A DNA stretch of 59,496 bases from Azospirillum sp. B4 (GTDB lineage Bacteria; Pseudomonadota; Alphaproteobacteria; Azospirillales; Azospirillaceae): positions 1 to 59,496 of the forward strand of contig NZ_BACU01000461.1 in the NCBI RefSeq assembly GCF_000333275.1, given 5' to 3'. Position numbers and translations under genes: made by a program. Shown piece after piece: positions 19,327 to 28,696 of this stretch. The number at the start of each line of letters is the position of its first letter. Position 1 is the first letter of the stretch. The notes below the pieces were generated by a model. It worked only from the letters and a program-made list of their open reading frames with translations, was not told where the DNA came from and ran no database searches.

Positions 19327-20364
19327 GTGGAAAAAATCCTGCAGGATAAGACCAGCGTCTCCCCCTATTTCGTGACGGCGGCGCTGGACTGCGCCGTGGC
19401 CAAGGGGCTGGATCCGGCCCCCCTGCGGCGCAAGGCGGGCCTGGACGCTTTTCCCGATGGCGCCCGCGTGCCGGTGGCGGCCTATGGTGCCCTGCTGCGC
19501 GTGCTGGCCCAGGTCATGGATGACGAATTCTTCGGCCTGGACGCGCGGCGCATGAGGGTCGGCACCTTTTCCGTCATCTGCCTGCTGGCGCTGGGCGGCC
19601 GCGACCTGGGTCGCGCGCTGGACCTGGCCTGCCGCGGCTACAACAGCGTGTTCGACGGCATCCAGGTCGGCGTGCGGCGCCGGGGGCGCCTGGCCTGTCT
19701 GGACATCCGCACGGTGGTGCCCGGCCAACCCCTGGCGCCGTTCGCGCAGGAGACGCTGATGGCCTACCTGTACGGGCTGGCCTGTTGGCTGGTGCGCCGG
19801 CGCATCCCCCTGGAGGCCGCCGACTTCGCCCATGCCGCCCCGCCCTACGCCGAGGAATACCGCGTGCTCTATAGTTCCACCCTGCGCTTCGGCCAGGAGG
19901 CTGGACGCCTGTGGTTCGACGCGGCGTTGCTGGCCCTGCCGGTGGCGCAGGACGCCCGCACGGCCGTGGCCTTCCTGACCCGCGCGCCGGAGAATTTCCT
20001 GGTCCGCTACCGCAACCCCGACAGCTACGCCCGCCGGGTGGCGCAGTTGCTGGACCGGCAGCCGCCGACCGCCTGGCCGGACTTTGACACCATCGCCCGT
20101 ACGCTCCATTGCTCCCCCGCCACCCTGCGCCGGGGCCTGCGGCAGGAGGGCCGCCCTTTCCAAGGCATCAAGGACGACCTGCGCCGCCGCGCGGCGGAGG
20201 CGGCGCTGACGCAAGGTACGGAGCCCATCCCCGACCTGGCCGCCCGCCTGGGCTTCGCCGAGCCCAGCGCCTTCCACCGCGCCTTCCGCAAATGGACGGG
20301 ATCGGCCCCCGGCGCGTTCCGGGAGCAGCGGGGGCGTCAGCGTTCCGACGGAAACGGGGGATGA
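19327..20364 (+). CDS. AraC-family transcriptional regulator
   Basis: Regulator of 345 residues. It has an N-terminal arabinose-binding-like domain of the PF12625 type (about residues 15-195) and a C-terminal AraC DNA-binding domain (about 245-340) with paired helix-turn-helix motifs: FDTIARTLHCSPATLRRGLR and PDLAARLGFAEPSAFHRAFR, then KWTGSAPGAFRE. The GTG at 19327 is preceded by GGAAAG at a six-base spacing; a TTG at 19300 is possible but overlaps the opposite -35 box. Regulators of this subtype often control fatty-acid or aromatic catabolic genes. The divergent acyl-CoA dehydrogenase operon is the obvious target (inference). Confidence 0.88.
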   Translation: MEKILQDKTSVSPYFVTAALDCAVAKGLDPAPLRRKAGLDAFPDGARVPVAAYGALLRVLAQVMDDEFFGLDARRMRVGTFSVICLLALGGRDLGRALDLACRGYNSVFDGIQVGVRRRGRLACLDIRTVVPGQPLAPFAQETLMAYLYGLACWLVRRRIPLEAADFAHAAPPYAEEYRVLYSSTLRFGQEAGRLWFDAALLALPVAQDARTAVAFLTRAPENFLVRYRNPDSYARRVAQLLDRQPPTAWPDFDTIARTLHCSPATLRRGLRQEGRPFQGIKDDLRRRAAEAALTQGTEPIPDLAARLGFAEPSAFHRAFRKWTGSAPGAFREQRGRQRSDGNGG

Positions 20365-20490
20365 TCCTCATCCAACAGGTTCACCGCCGCGCGCAAGACC
20401 CGCAACCGGGCGTGGCTGAAGCGTATCGACAGACCGCTGACGCCCGCCAAGTCGATGTCCAGGATGGCGGGCCGCCAGTAGGAATTCGAA

Positions 20491-23034
20491 TTAACCCTTC
20501 GGCGAATTGGCCAGCATGACTTCGATATCCATGGCCGGCACCGGGCGGCTGATCAGATAGCCTTGCGCCTCGTCGCAGCGCAACAGGCGCAGCAGCTTGG
20601 CCTGTTCCGCCGTCTCCACCCCCTCCGCCACCACTTTCAGGCCCAGGCTGTGGGCCAGTTGGATGATGGTGGAGACGATGGTGGTGTCCTCGGAGCTGTT
20701 GTCGATGCTGGCGACGAAGGCCCGGTCGATCTTCAGCGCCGTCAAGGGCAGGCGGGCGATGTAGGCCAGCGAGGAATAGCCCGTGCCGAAATCGTCGATA
20801 TAGACCCGCAGCCCCATCTTGCGCAGGGCGGCGATCTTGGGGATGCAGGCCTGGATGTCGCGCATCAGCACGCTTTCCGTGATCTCCACGTCCAGGCAGG
20901 CGCGCGCCGCCTCGTCCTGGTCCAGCCGCGCCGCCATGGATTCCACGAAATCCTCCCGCCCCAGTTGGGATGCCGAGACGTTGACGGCGATGCGCGGCGG
21001 GTTCAGGCCCTGCGCCCGCCAGCACTGGAAATCGGTCACCGCCTGGTTCATGACCCAGGCACCCATGTCGTGGATAAGGCCCAGTTCCTCAACCAGCGGG
21101 ATGAAGTCGTTGGGACCGACCAGGCCGCTGCCAGGCTCGTTCCAGCGAATCAGCGCCTCCAACCCGGTGAGGCTGCCATCGCGCAGGTCGATCTTGGGCT
21201 GGTAGTGCAGGACGAACTGCCGGTTTTCCAGCGCCGTGCGCAGGTGGGTTTCCCGACGCAACGCCTGGGCCAGGCGCTTGTTCATGCCGGCGGCGTAGAA
21301 CAGCAGGCGCTCCCGCGTGTCCTTGGCCTTCTTCAGCGCCAACTCGGCATGGGCGAACAGGGCTTCGCCGTCCGCCGCGTCGTCGGGGAACAGGGCGACC
21401 CCCACGCGGGCCGACAGGCGCAGTTGTTCCCCGCCCGCCGCGAACAGGGTGTCGAAACAGGGTAGGATACGCTCCCGCACCAGGTGCGCCACATCGGCCG
21501 CGCTTTTCACCTCGGGCACCATCAGGCCGAAGCAGTCGGCGCCGATGCGCCCCACGGTGTCGGCGTGGGCGGCGGCAGCGGCCAGGCGGCTGGCGGTTTC
21601 GCGTAGCACCTCATCCCCGATGTCCAGACCCAGGCTGTCATTGATGCCGCGGAAGCGTTCCAGATCCACCAGGATGACCGCCATCAGCCGGCGCTTGGAC
21701 CGCGCCCGCGCCATCTGCTGGGCCAGGCGGTCGGCGAACAGGCGGCGGTTGGCCAGGCCGGTCAGACCGTCGTAAAAGGCCAGGTAATCCAGGCGCCGGG
21801 CCTTGTGCAAATGATCCAAGGCGAAGGAGATGTTGCCCGCCATCTCACGCAGCAGGGCCACCTCCTGGGCGTCGAAACGGTCGGTCTCCAACGCCGACAG
21901 GGCCATGACCCCCACTGGCGCCCGTTCCACCACCAGCGGCAGGGCCAGCGTGGTCAAGCCGTCCACCCCCTCAACCGCCGCCACCGGCACCATGTCGGCC
22001 AGAGCGGACGCGACGATGTGGTCCAGCGGCCGCGCCGCACCGCCCGGGACCAAATCGGCCGGCATCGCCGAAAGGACGTCCAGGGCGACCCCGTCGGCTG
22101 CCACCGGCACCACCCGTCCCTTCTCCAGCATTCCGATCCAGGCCTGGCGGAACTGGCCCTGGCCGGTGGCGATGCGGCAGGCATTGACGAACAGCTGCTG
22201 CTGGTCACGCACCCGGACGATCAGGCCATTGATACCACTCGACACGGCGTGGGCGCGGGCCAGGCGGGCGATGCGCTCTTCCAGGCGCATACGCTCCGTC
22301 ACGTCGCGGGCGATGCCCACCAGGCCGGTGCCCACCCCCTGCTCGTCCTTCACCGGGGCCACGGTGGCGGACACCCAGCGCTCCCCCAGGCGGCCCACCA
22401 CATCCACCAGCGGCCGCCCGGTCTCCAGCACCCGGCGCTCCTGCGCCTCAAGCATTTCCGCCCTGTCGGCCTCCAGGAAATCCCCGACCCTTCGGCCCAG
22501 GGCGACAGTCGGGTCATTGATGCCCAGTTCACGTGCGGCGCTGGCGTTGACGCGCAGGAAGCGGTGCCCACGGTCCTTGAAGAAGATGGCCTCGGGCACG
22601 CTGTCCATCAGGTGGTGCAGCAGGCGCTGCTCCTCCAGCAAGGCGCGGTGCAGCTCGCAATGCGCCACCGCCTTGTTCACCACCTGGCGCAACTCACGGG
22701 GATTCCAGGGTTTGGTGACATAGCCGAAGATGTGGCCCTTGTTCACGGCCGCCACCACGGCGTCCAGGTCGGCGTAGCCGGTGAACAGGATGCGCGGCGC
22801 ATCGGACAGGCGGCTGGCGATGCCCAGGAACTCATGCCCGTTCAGGCCGGGCATGCGCTGGTCGGAAATGATGGCCGACAGATCGGCCTCACGCTCCAGC
22901 ACCTTCAGCGCCGCCTTCGGCGAGGTCTGGAGCAGGACGCGGAAATCATCCTCGAACAGGTCTTCCATCGCCGCCAAGACCTGGGGCTCGTCATCGACCA
23001 CAAGGATGGTTTTCGCGTCCTTGCCCTGGGGCAT
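20491..23034 (-). CDS. REC-PAS-GAF-GGDEF(degenerate)-EAL response regulator, probable c-di-GMP phosphodiesterase
   Basis: Output protein of the chemosensory operon, 847 residues. In order: a receiver with Asp58 (IISDQRMPGLNGHEFL), a PAS domain (about 135-250), a GAF-like domain (about 265-420), GGDEF (about 425-580) and EAL (about 590-840). The cyclase signature is degenerate: the GGDEF position reads RIGADCF, and the Arg of an RxxD inhibitory site is replaced by Ala. The EAL domain looks complete: YQPK, LEALIRW, NVSASQL, EITESVLM, DDFGTGYSSL, LKID, AEGVET and QGY. Phosphorylation by CheA would therefore change c-di-GMP hydrolysis. The corresponding gene in wsp operons, WspR, is a REC-GGDEF cyclase. 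Last gene of the operon, two bases after cheB. Confidence 0.92.
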   Translation of the reverse strand: MPQGKDAKTILVVDDEPQVLAAMEDLFEDDFRVLLQTSPKAALKVLEREADLSAIISDQRMPGLNGHEFLGIASRLSDAPRILFTGYADLDAVVAAVNKGHIFGYVTKPWNPRELRQVVNKAVAHCELHRALLEEQRLLHHLMDSVPEAIFFKDRGHRFLRVNASAARELGINDPTVALGRRVGDFLEADRAEMLEAQERRVLETGRPLVDVVGRLGERWVSATVAPVKDEQGVGTGLVGIARDVTERMRLEERIARLARAHAVSSGINGLIVRVRDQQQLFVNACRIATGQGQFRQAWIGMLEKGRVVPVAADGVALDVLSAMPADLVPGGAARPLDHIVASALADMVPVAAVEGVDGLTTLALPLVVERAPVGVMALSALETDRFDAQEVALLREMAGNISFALDHLHKARRLDYLAFYDGLTGLANRRLFADRLAQQMARARSKRRLMAVILVDLERFRGINDSLGLDIGDEVLRETASRLAAAAAHADTVGRIGADCFGLMVPEVKSAADVAHLVRERILPCFDTLFAAGGEQLRLSARVGVALFPDDAADGEALFAHAELALKKAKDTRERLLFYAAGMNKRLAQALRRETHLRTALENRQFVLHYQPKIDLRDGSLTGLEALIRWNEPGSGLVGPNDFIPLVEELGLIHDMGAWVMNQAVTDFQCWRAQGLNPPRIAVNVSASQLGREDFVESMAARLDQDEAARACLDVEITESVLMRDIQACIPKIAALRKMGLRVYIDDFGTGYSSLAYIARLPLTALKIDRAFVASIDNSSEDTTIVSTIIQLAHSLGLKVVAEGVETAEQAKLLRLLRCDEAQGYLISRPVPAMDIEVMLANSPKG

Positions 23035-23036
23035 CG

Positions 23037-24098
23037 CTATTTGTCCTCAGCCTTTCGCGCCAGCGTGACCAGCCGGGCCGCGATCTCATCCGGCTTCAGC
23101 ACGGCGGTGGCGCCGCTGAGCGCGATGGCGGCACCAGGCATGCCATGGACGATGCTGCTATCCTTGTCCTGGGCGAAGGTGACCGCCCCCGCGTCACGCA
23201 GCTCCCGCAGTTCCACGGCACCATCCACCCCCATGCCGGACAGGAGGATGCCCACCGCGCGGGCGCCATAGACCTTGGTGACCGACCGGAAGAAATGCGA
23301 CACCGCCGGGCGGGCGCTGTTTTCAGGCGGGCCGTGGTCCAGCTGGATGGTCCCATCCATGGCCAGTCCCATGTGGGCGTTGTCCGGCGCGAGATAGAAG
23401 TGGCCGGGCCGCGGCACGTCGCCCGCCTTGGCGACATGCACCGGCAGGGCCGAGCCACCCGCCAGCCAGTCGGCGAAGCCGCCGACGAAACCGGGGGAGA
23501 TGTGCTGTACCGCCAGCAGCGGGATGGGGAAGTTGGCCGGCAGTCCCGCCAGGATGGCCTGCAAGGCCACCGGCCCCCCGGTGGAGGCGCCGATGGCGAT
23601 GACGGCCGGCCGGCTACCCCCCGGCAGGCTGGCATCCGGCATGGGGCGGGTCACCGCCTCCGCCCGGGGCAGCTTGGACGGATTGGCCCAACGGCGGACC
23701 ACCTTGACCTCGGCCATCAGGCGCACGGTCTGGGCCAGTTCCGCCGCCTCGATCGCCTGACGGGGATGGCCGATCCCCACGGGCCGGTGGACGAAAGCCA
23801 CGGCGCCGGCGTCCAGCGCGCGGAAGGTGGCGGCCACGTGATCGCTCATGGTGCTGCTGACCACCACGATGGGGCACGGGGTCTCTTCCATGATGCGGCG
23901 GGTAGCGGCCAGGCCCCCCAGGCGCGGCATATGGATGTCCATGGTCACCACGTCGGGGCGGTGGCGCGCCACCGCCTCCACCGCCTGCAGCCCGTCGACG
24001 GCGATGGCCACCACCTCGATGTCGGGCTCCGCCGACAGGATGGACACCAAGTATTCCCGCAGCGTGGGTGAGTCTTCCGCGACGACAACCCGGATCAT
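23037..24098 (-). CDS. cheB: CheB-type receptor methylesterase (WspF-like)
   Basis: Adaptation enzyme that removes methyl groups from receptor glutamates when phosphorylated. The 353-residue protein has a receiver (about 1-125, Asp54 in VTMDIHMPRLGG) and a C-terminal methylesterase with the catalytic triad Ser172 (GASTGGPVAL), His199 (VQHIS) and Asp292 (GMGVDGA). It corresponds to WspF in the Wsp layout. It is encoded 12 bases after cheA and two bases before the EAL gene. Confidence 0.95.
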   Translation of the reverse strand: MIRVVVAEDSPTLREYLVSILSAEPDIEVVAIAVDGLQAVEAVARHRPDVVTMDIHMPRLGGLAATRRIMEETPCPIVVVSSTMSDHVAATFRALDAGAVAFVHRPVGIGHPRQAIEAAELAQTVRLMAEVKVVRRWANPSKLPRAEAVTRPMPDASLPGGSRPAVIAIGASTGGPVALQAILAGLPANFPIPLLAVQHISPGFVGGFADWLAGGSALPVHVAKAGDVPRPGHFYLAPDNAHMGLAMDGTIQLDHGPPENSARPAVSHFFRSVTKVYGARAVGILLSGMGVDGAVELRELRDAGAVTFAQDKDSSIVHGMPGAAIALSGATAVLKPDEIAARLVTLARKAEDK

Positions 24099-24110
24099 TA
24101 GACGTTTCCC

Positions 24111-26342
24111 TCAGACCAAATGACTGACGATTTGCAAGAGATTGCCCTGGTCGAAACTGTCCTTGACCAGGTAGGCGTTGGCACCGACATCCACTCCCCG
24201 TTCCTTATCCTCCCGCGATCCCAGCGAGGTGATCAGCACCACCGGCAGCTCCGCCAGCTTGGGATTGCCCCGCACCTTGGTGGTCAGCTCAAACCCGCCC
24301 ATACGCGGCATCTCCACATCCGACACCAGCAGGTCGAACACCTCGCCCCCCGTCAGGGCGGTCCAGGCGTCGACGCCATCGACGGCGGTGCGCACCTGGT
24401 AGCCCGCCGCTTCGAGCAGGTTTTTGAACAAGGTGCGTGCGGTGATGCTGTCCTCCGCGATCAATATGGACTTCTTGCGCGAAACGGCCACCATCGTCCG
24501 GATGGACATGGGGGCCTGTGCCGCCCCGGCCAAGAGGTCGGGGATGTTCAGGATCAACGCCACCTCTCCGGTTGCCAGGACGCTGGCGCCGGTGACGTAG
24601 GGCGCGCGCGCCAGCTGGGGCCCCAGGCCCTTCATCAGCACTTCCTGCTCATCGCGCACGCGGTCGACGATGAAGGCGACGGCCTGGCCGCCCCGGCTCA
24701 GCACCGCCACCGTATAATGGCTGGGCGGCGCCTGGTTGGGCCGCGCGAGCGCCAGGCCCAGCACGTCGGACAGGCGCACCAACCCCAGGGTGCGGCCATC
24801 CAGCACGATGGTCTCGCGGTTCTCCACCGTGGCGATGGCGCCGGCGGCCACCCGCGCCACACGCTCCACCCCGCTGGTCGGCAGGATGAAGCAGGCGCCC
24901 TCCACCTCCACCAGCACGCCCCGGAAGCTGGCCAGCGTCACCGGCACCCGGATGCGGAAGACGGTGCCCAGGCCCACGGTGGATTCCACCGCCAGCGTGC
25001 CGCCCAGCCGCTCCACCTTCTCCTGGACGATGGGCAGGCCCAGGCCACGGCCGGACACATCGGTCAGCAGGCCGCTGGTCGACAGGCCGGACCGGAACGC
25101 CAGGGCGCGGGCGGCATCATCGTCAAGGGCGGCCGCAGCTTCGGCCGACAACAGGCCCTGCTCCGCCGCGGCGGAGCGCAAGCCCGCCACGTCGAAGCCG
25201 CCACCGTCGTCGGCGATGGCGATCTCCGCCCGCCCGGCCTCCGTCTGGGCCACGGTGATGGCCAGGGTGCCGCGCGCCGGCTTGCCCCGCGCCTCGCGCG
25301 CGTCCGGCGTTTCGATGCCGTGGGCGATGGCATTGCGCACCAGGTGCAGCAGCGCGTCCTTCATCTCCTCCTGGATGCGGCGGTCGATCTCCAGGTCCCC
25401 CCCCCGGATGACCAGCTCCACATCCTTGCCCTCGGCCCTGGCCAGGTCCCGGACCAGCGGGGCCATGGGGTCCAGCAGGGCCGAGACGGGCACCATCAGC
25501 ACCTGCTTGGCCTCATCCAGCAGGCTGTCCAGCATCTTGCCCAGGATGCGCAGATCCTGGCGGCCGGCGTTGGCCAGCTGGGCGACGCGGCCGGACAGCC
25601 AGCGCAGGGTGTCGCCCTGCTGTTTCAGCAGGCGGGCGGCCGGGCTGTCGTCCACCTCATCCAGCCGGCGCCGGGCGCGCTCGTGCGACCGCACGCGCTC
25701 CGCCGCCTCCGACGCCAGGCCGCCCAGGTCGGACACCTGGCGGCCGGCGGCCAGGCGGGCGGACACCAGCTCCTCCGCATGGCGCAGCAGGGTGTCCACC
25801 TTGGACGTGGCGATGCGCAGGGTGGGCCGGCTGCCCACGCGGAGGGCCTCCGGCGCCGGGGCGTCGGCTAGGACCTCTTCCACCACGGGTTCGGCTGGCA
25901 TGGGGGCGGCGGGCCTGGATGGGGCGGGCGTCGCCGGCGGCTCCCGGCCGTCGGCATAGGCGTCCAGCGCCGCCACCAGCGCGTCCTGGTCGGGACCGGC
26001 CACCAGGCTGCCATCCAACAGGCCGCGCACACGGGCATAGCCCTGGTGCAGCATGTCCATGCCGGCCGGCGTCAGGGCCAACCGCCCAGCCTTCAGCGCC
26101 GCGAAGACGCTTTCCATGGCATGGCACACGGCCACCACCGCGCCCAGGTTCACCGCCCGGGCGGCACCCTTCAGGGTGTGCACTTCGCGGAAGGTTGTCT
26201 CCACCAGCTCCTGCGCGCGGTCGCGCGGCGGCGACTGCTCCAGGGCCAGAAGTCCGGCGGCGATGGCGGAGAGGTGCTCCTCCGCCTCCACCTCGAACAT
26301 GGCCAGCAGCCTTTTCAGCAGCTGATCGTCCGACTGGCTCAT
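24111..26342 (-). CDS. cheA: CheA-REC hybrid chemosensory kinase (WspE-like)
   Basis: Central kinase of the array, 743 residues. In order: an Hpt/P1 domain with phospho-acceptor His55 (VHTLKGAARAVN), a linker rich in Ala and Pro, a dimerisation helix pair, an ATPase domain (LLHLVRNAIAHGIE; DDGGGF; GLGLPIVQEKVERLGG), a CheW-like P5 domain (about 475-605) and a fused receiver with Asp675 (LLVSDVEMPRMGG). A distinct CheY-docking P2 domain is not seen. The P1-P3-P4-P5-REC order is that of WspE and other alternative-function chemosensory kinases. The fused receiver may be a phosphate sink. Confidence 0.94.
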   Translation of the reverse strand: MSQSDDQLLKRLLAMFEVEAEEHLSAIAAGLLALEQSPPRDRAQELVETTFREVHTLKGAARAVNLGAVVAVCHAMESVFAALKAGRLALTPAGMDMLHQGYARVRGLLDGSLVAGPDQDALVAALDAYADGREPPATPAPSRPAAPMPAEPVVEEVLADAPAPEALRVGSRPTLRIATSKVDTLLRHAEELVSARLAAGRQVSDLGGLASEAAERVRSHERARRRLDEVDDSPAARLLKQQGDTLRWLSGRVAQLANAGRQDLRILGKMLDSLLDEAKQVLMVPVSALLDPMAPLVRDLARAEGKDVELVIRGGDLEIDRRIQEEMKDALLHLVRNAIAHGIETPDAREARGKPARGTLAITVAQTEAGRAEIAIADDGGGFDVAGLRSAAAEQGLLSAEAAAALDDDAARALAFRSGLSTSGLLTDVSGRGLGLPIVQEKVERLGGTLAVESTVGLGTVFRIRVPVTLASFRGVLVEVEGACFILPTSGVERVARVAAGAIATVENRETIVLDGRTLGLVRLSDVLGLALARPNQAPPSHYTVAVLSRGGQAVAFIVDRVRDEQEVLMKGLGPQLARAPYVTGASVLATGEVALILNIPDLLAGAAQAPMSIRTMVAVSRKKSILIAEDSITARTLFKNLLEAAGYQVRTAVDGVDAWTALTGGEVFDLLVSDVEMPRMGGFELTTKVRGNPKLAELPVVLITSLGSREDKERGVDVGANAYLVKDSFDQGNLLQIVSHLV

Positions 26343-26353
26343 GCCACCCGTCC

Positions 26354-27970
26354 TCAGGCCTGGTACTGGCCGGTGACGGTCTTCAGTTTGTGCCCCAGCT
26401 CGTTCAGGTTCTGGGCGGCGGTCTCCGCCTGCTTGGTGGCGTTCATGTTCTGCATGCTGGCCTGCTTGATGTTCTCCATGGCCAGCGCCACCTGGTCGAT
26501 GCCCACCTGCTGCTGCTGGTTGGACGCGGCGATCTGGGTGGCGGCCTGGGTGGCCACGGCGATGCTCTGGGCCAGGCGGTCGATGGCCTCGCCCGCCGCC
26601 ACCGACTGCTTCACGCCCGCGTCCACCGCCTTGCTGCCCTGTTCGGCGGCCAGAACGGCCGTGGCCGTGGCCTTCTGGATGTCGCCCAGGATGGAGCGCA
26701 CCTGGGTGGTGGCCTGCTTGGACTGTTCCGCCAGGCTGCGCACCTCCTGCGCCACCACGACGAAGCCCTTGCCCTGCTCGCCGGCGCGCGCCGCCTCGAT
26801 GGCGGCGTTGACGGCCAGCAGGTTGGACTGTTCGGCCAGGTCGTTCACCGTGGCCACGATCTCGCCGATGGCCTGGCTCTGCTCGCTCAGCTGCATCACC
26901 GCCTCGGCGATGGCGCCGATCTGTTCGCGCACCTTGGTGATGCCCTCGATGGACTGTTCCACCGCCTGCTTGCCATTCTGGGAAATCTGGGCCGTGTTCT
27001 GCGCCGTCTGCGAGACGTAGAGCGCCTTCTCGCTGGACACTTGGGAGGTTTTCTTCACCTCCTCCATCGTGGCGCTGGTCTGGGCCAGGGCGGTGGCCGT
27101 TTCCGCCGCGCTGGCCGCCACCTGGGCGGTGATGGTGACGATCTGGCTGGACGCGGTGCCCAGGACGTTGGTGCCCTCCCGCAGGTCGCGCATCAGCTGG
27201 CGCAGGTTGCCGGCCATGGCGTGGAAGGTACGGCCCAGAATGCCGACCTCGTCCGCGCGGTCACTGGCCTCCATGGTGGCGGCCATCGTCAGGTCGCCGG
27301 AACCGATGCGTTCCGCCGTCGTGGTGATGGCGCGCAGGGGGGTGGCGATGTTGCGGCCCAGGAACATGCCGGCGATCAGGACGAAGACCCCGGCCGCCAC
27401 CGCCCCGCCAAAGATGACCAACACCGTGTTTTCCGCGCTGGCCGCCGCCGCCGCCTCCCGCGCGCGCAACAGTTCCGCCTCGCCCGCCTGCATCGTGCCG
27501 ACGATGCGGCGGATGTCGTCCATGGATTGCTTGCCCCGATCGGTCAACACGACGGCGCGCGCCTGGTCGAACCCTTGGGTGCGGCGCACGTCTATGGTTT
27601 CCTTCAGCTCCGCCGCCTTGTCCTTGAGGGGCACCCGCAACCGCTCGATGTTCTGCTGCTGCACCGGGTTGTCCAGGGTCAGCGTCGAGACCGTCTGCAG
27701 CGCCTGCTCCATGGTGTTCAAGCCCTGGCGGTAGGGCTCCAGGTACCGGTCCTCACCGGTGATGAGATAGCCCCGCTGCCCTGTTTCCATGTCCTGCATG
27801 GCCGTCAGCAGGGTCAGAAGCTTCGCCTGGACCTCATAGGAATGGGAGCGCAGCGTGGTGGTTTCCGTCAGCTGGCGGATGTTGCCGTACGAGGTGGCAG
27901 CCACCACCAGGAGAATGAACAGGACACTGCACAAGCAGATCCAGATTTTCATTCCGACAGAGTACTTCAT
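26354..27970 (-). CDS. Methyl-accepting chemoreceptor with CHASE3 sensor domain (WspA-like)
   Basis: Membrane receptor of 538 residues. Helix TM1 (8-26), a periplasmic four-helix CHASE3 domain (about 35-178, with [20 protein letters not shown]), helix TM2 (181-204), HAMP (about 205-260), then a long cytoplasmic signalling coiled coil. The conserved hairpin tip [20 protein letters not shown] contacts CheA and CheW. No C-terminal CheR-docking pentapeptide is seen; the protein ends TVTGQYQA. WspA also senses through a periplasmic helical bundle. The gene lies inside the operon instead of first, as wspA is, 72 bases after a cheW gene. Confidence 0.94.
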   Translation of the reverse strand: MKYSVGMKIWICLCSVLFILLVVAATSYGNIRQLTETTTLRSHSYEVQAKLLTLLTAMQDMETGQRGYLITGEDRYLEPYRQGLNTMEQALQTVSTLTLDNPVQQQNIERLRVPLKDKAAELKETIDVRRTQGFDQARAVVLTDRGKQSMDDIRRIVGTMQAGEAELLRAREAAAAASAENTVLVIFGGAVAAGVFVLIAGMFLGRNIATPLRAITTTAERIGSGDLTMAATMEASDRADEVGILGRTFHAMAGNLRQLMRDLREGTNVLGTASSQIVTITAQVAASAAETATALAQTSATMEEVKKTSQVSSEKALYVSQTAQNTAQISQNGKQAVEQSIEGITKVREQIGAIAEAVMQLSEQSQAIGEIVATVNDLAEQSNLLAVNAAIEAARAGEQGKGFVVVAQEVRSLAEQSKQATTQVRSILGDIQKATATAVLAAEQGSKAVDAGVKQSVAAGEAIDRLAQSIAVATQAATQIAASNQQQQVGIDQVALAMENIKQASMQNMNATKQAETAAQNLNELGHKLKTVTGQYQA

Positions 27971-28042
27971 GGACCGGCTCCCGGGGGGCTGTGCGTGTGG
28001 ACGGTGATTTTGGAACGGGAAAGGGGGACAGGGACGGGTCGT

Positions 28043-28693
28043 TCAGCCCGGTCGGGCGGAGGGTCGTCCTTCGACGATAAGATCGGGGTCGGCCAGCAGG
28101 CGCTGGGCGTTCAGCAGACCCAGGTGGGGCGGCACGATGCCGGTGAGGTAGTGACGCTGGCGTCCGGTGACGACGGTGGGGGGCGCCTGCACCTTGGCGC
28201 GGGGCAGCCGCGTGACCCCGATGATGGCGGTGACCAGCAGACCCAGGGCGCCGCCGGCATGGCCGGGCGACTGCGCCCGCCCCAGCACGACGACCCGCTT
28301 CTGATCGGCGAGGCTGACACCGCCCAGGTCCAGCAGGCGCCCCAGGTCGACCAGGGGCAGCACCTGGCCGCGGACGGTGGTGACGCCGGCGATGAAGGGC
28401 GGCGTCTTTGGCACCGGCGTCAGGCCGTTCAGCGCCAGCACCTCCGCCACCGCGGCGGTCTCGAAGCCATAGCGCTCATCGCCCACGGTGAATTCCATCA
28501 GTTCCAGCAGGTCGCCGTCGTCGTCCAGCGCCGGCGGCTTGGCCAGTTCCAGGCCGCGTCGGTGCAGGATGCGGCGCGTCGTCTCCTCATCCGGCGTCCA
28601 GCCACGCTCCAGCGCGTCCGCCCAGCGCGCCAGGCGGCGGTGGATGCTGGCCCAGTCGATCTCCCGCGCGGCGGCGGCTTGGTCCACGGCCAT
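28043..28693 (-). CDS. CheW-type adaptor with N-terminal extension (WspD-like)
   Basis: Scaffold coupling receptors to CheA, 216 residues. A helical N-terminal extension of about 65 residues (IDWASIHRRLARWADALERG) precedes one CheW domain (FTVGDERYGFETAAVAEVL, FIAGVTTVRGQVLPLVDLGR). The extension parallels WspD, which also carries an N-terminal addition to its CheW domain. Encoded three bases after the cheR gene. With the other CheW gene, this gives the two-CheW content of a Wsp array. Confidence 0.9.
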   Translation of the reverse strand: MAVDQAAAAREIDWASIHRRLARWADALERGWTPDEETTRRILHRRGLELAKPPALDDDGDLLELMEFTVGDERYGFETAAVAEVLALNGLTPVPKTPPFIAGVTTVRGQVLPLVDLGRLLDLGGVSLADQKRVVVLGRAQSPGHAGGALGLLVTAIIGVTRLPRAKVQAPPTVVTGRQRHYLTGIVPPHLGLLNAQRLLADPDLIVEGRPSARPG

Positions 28694-28696
28694 GCC

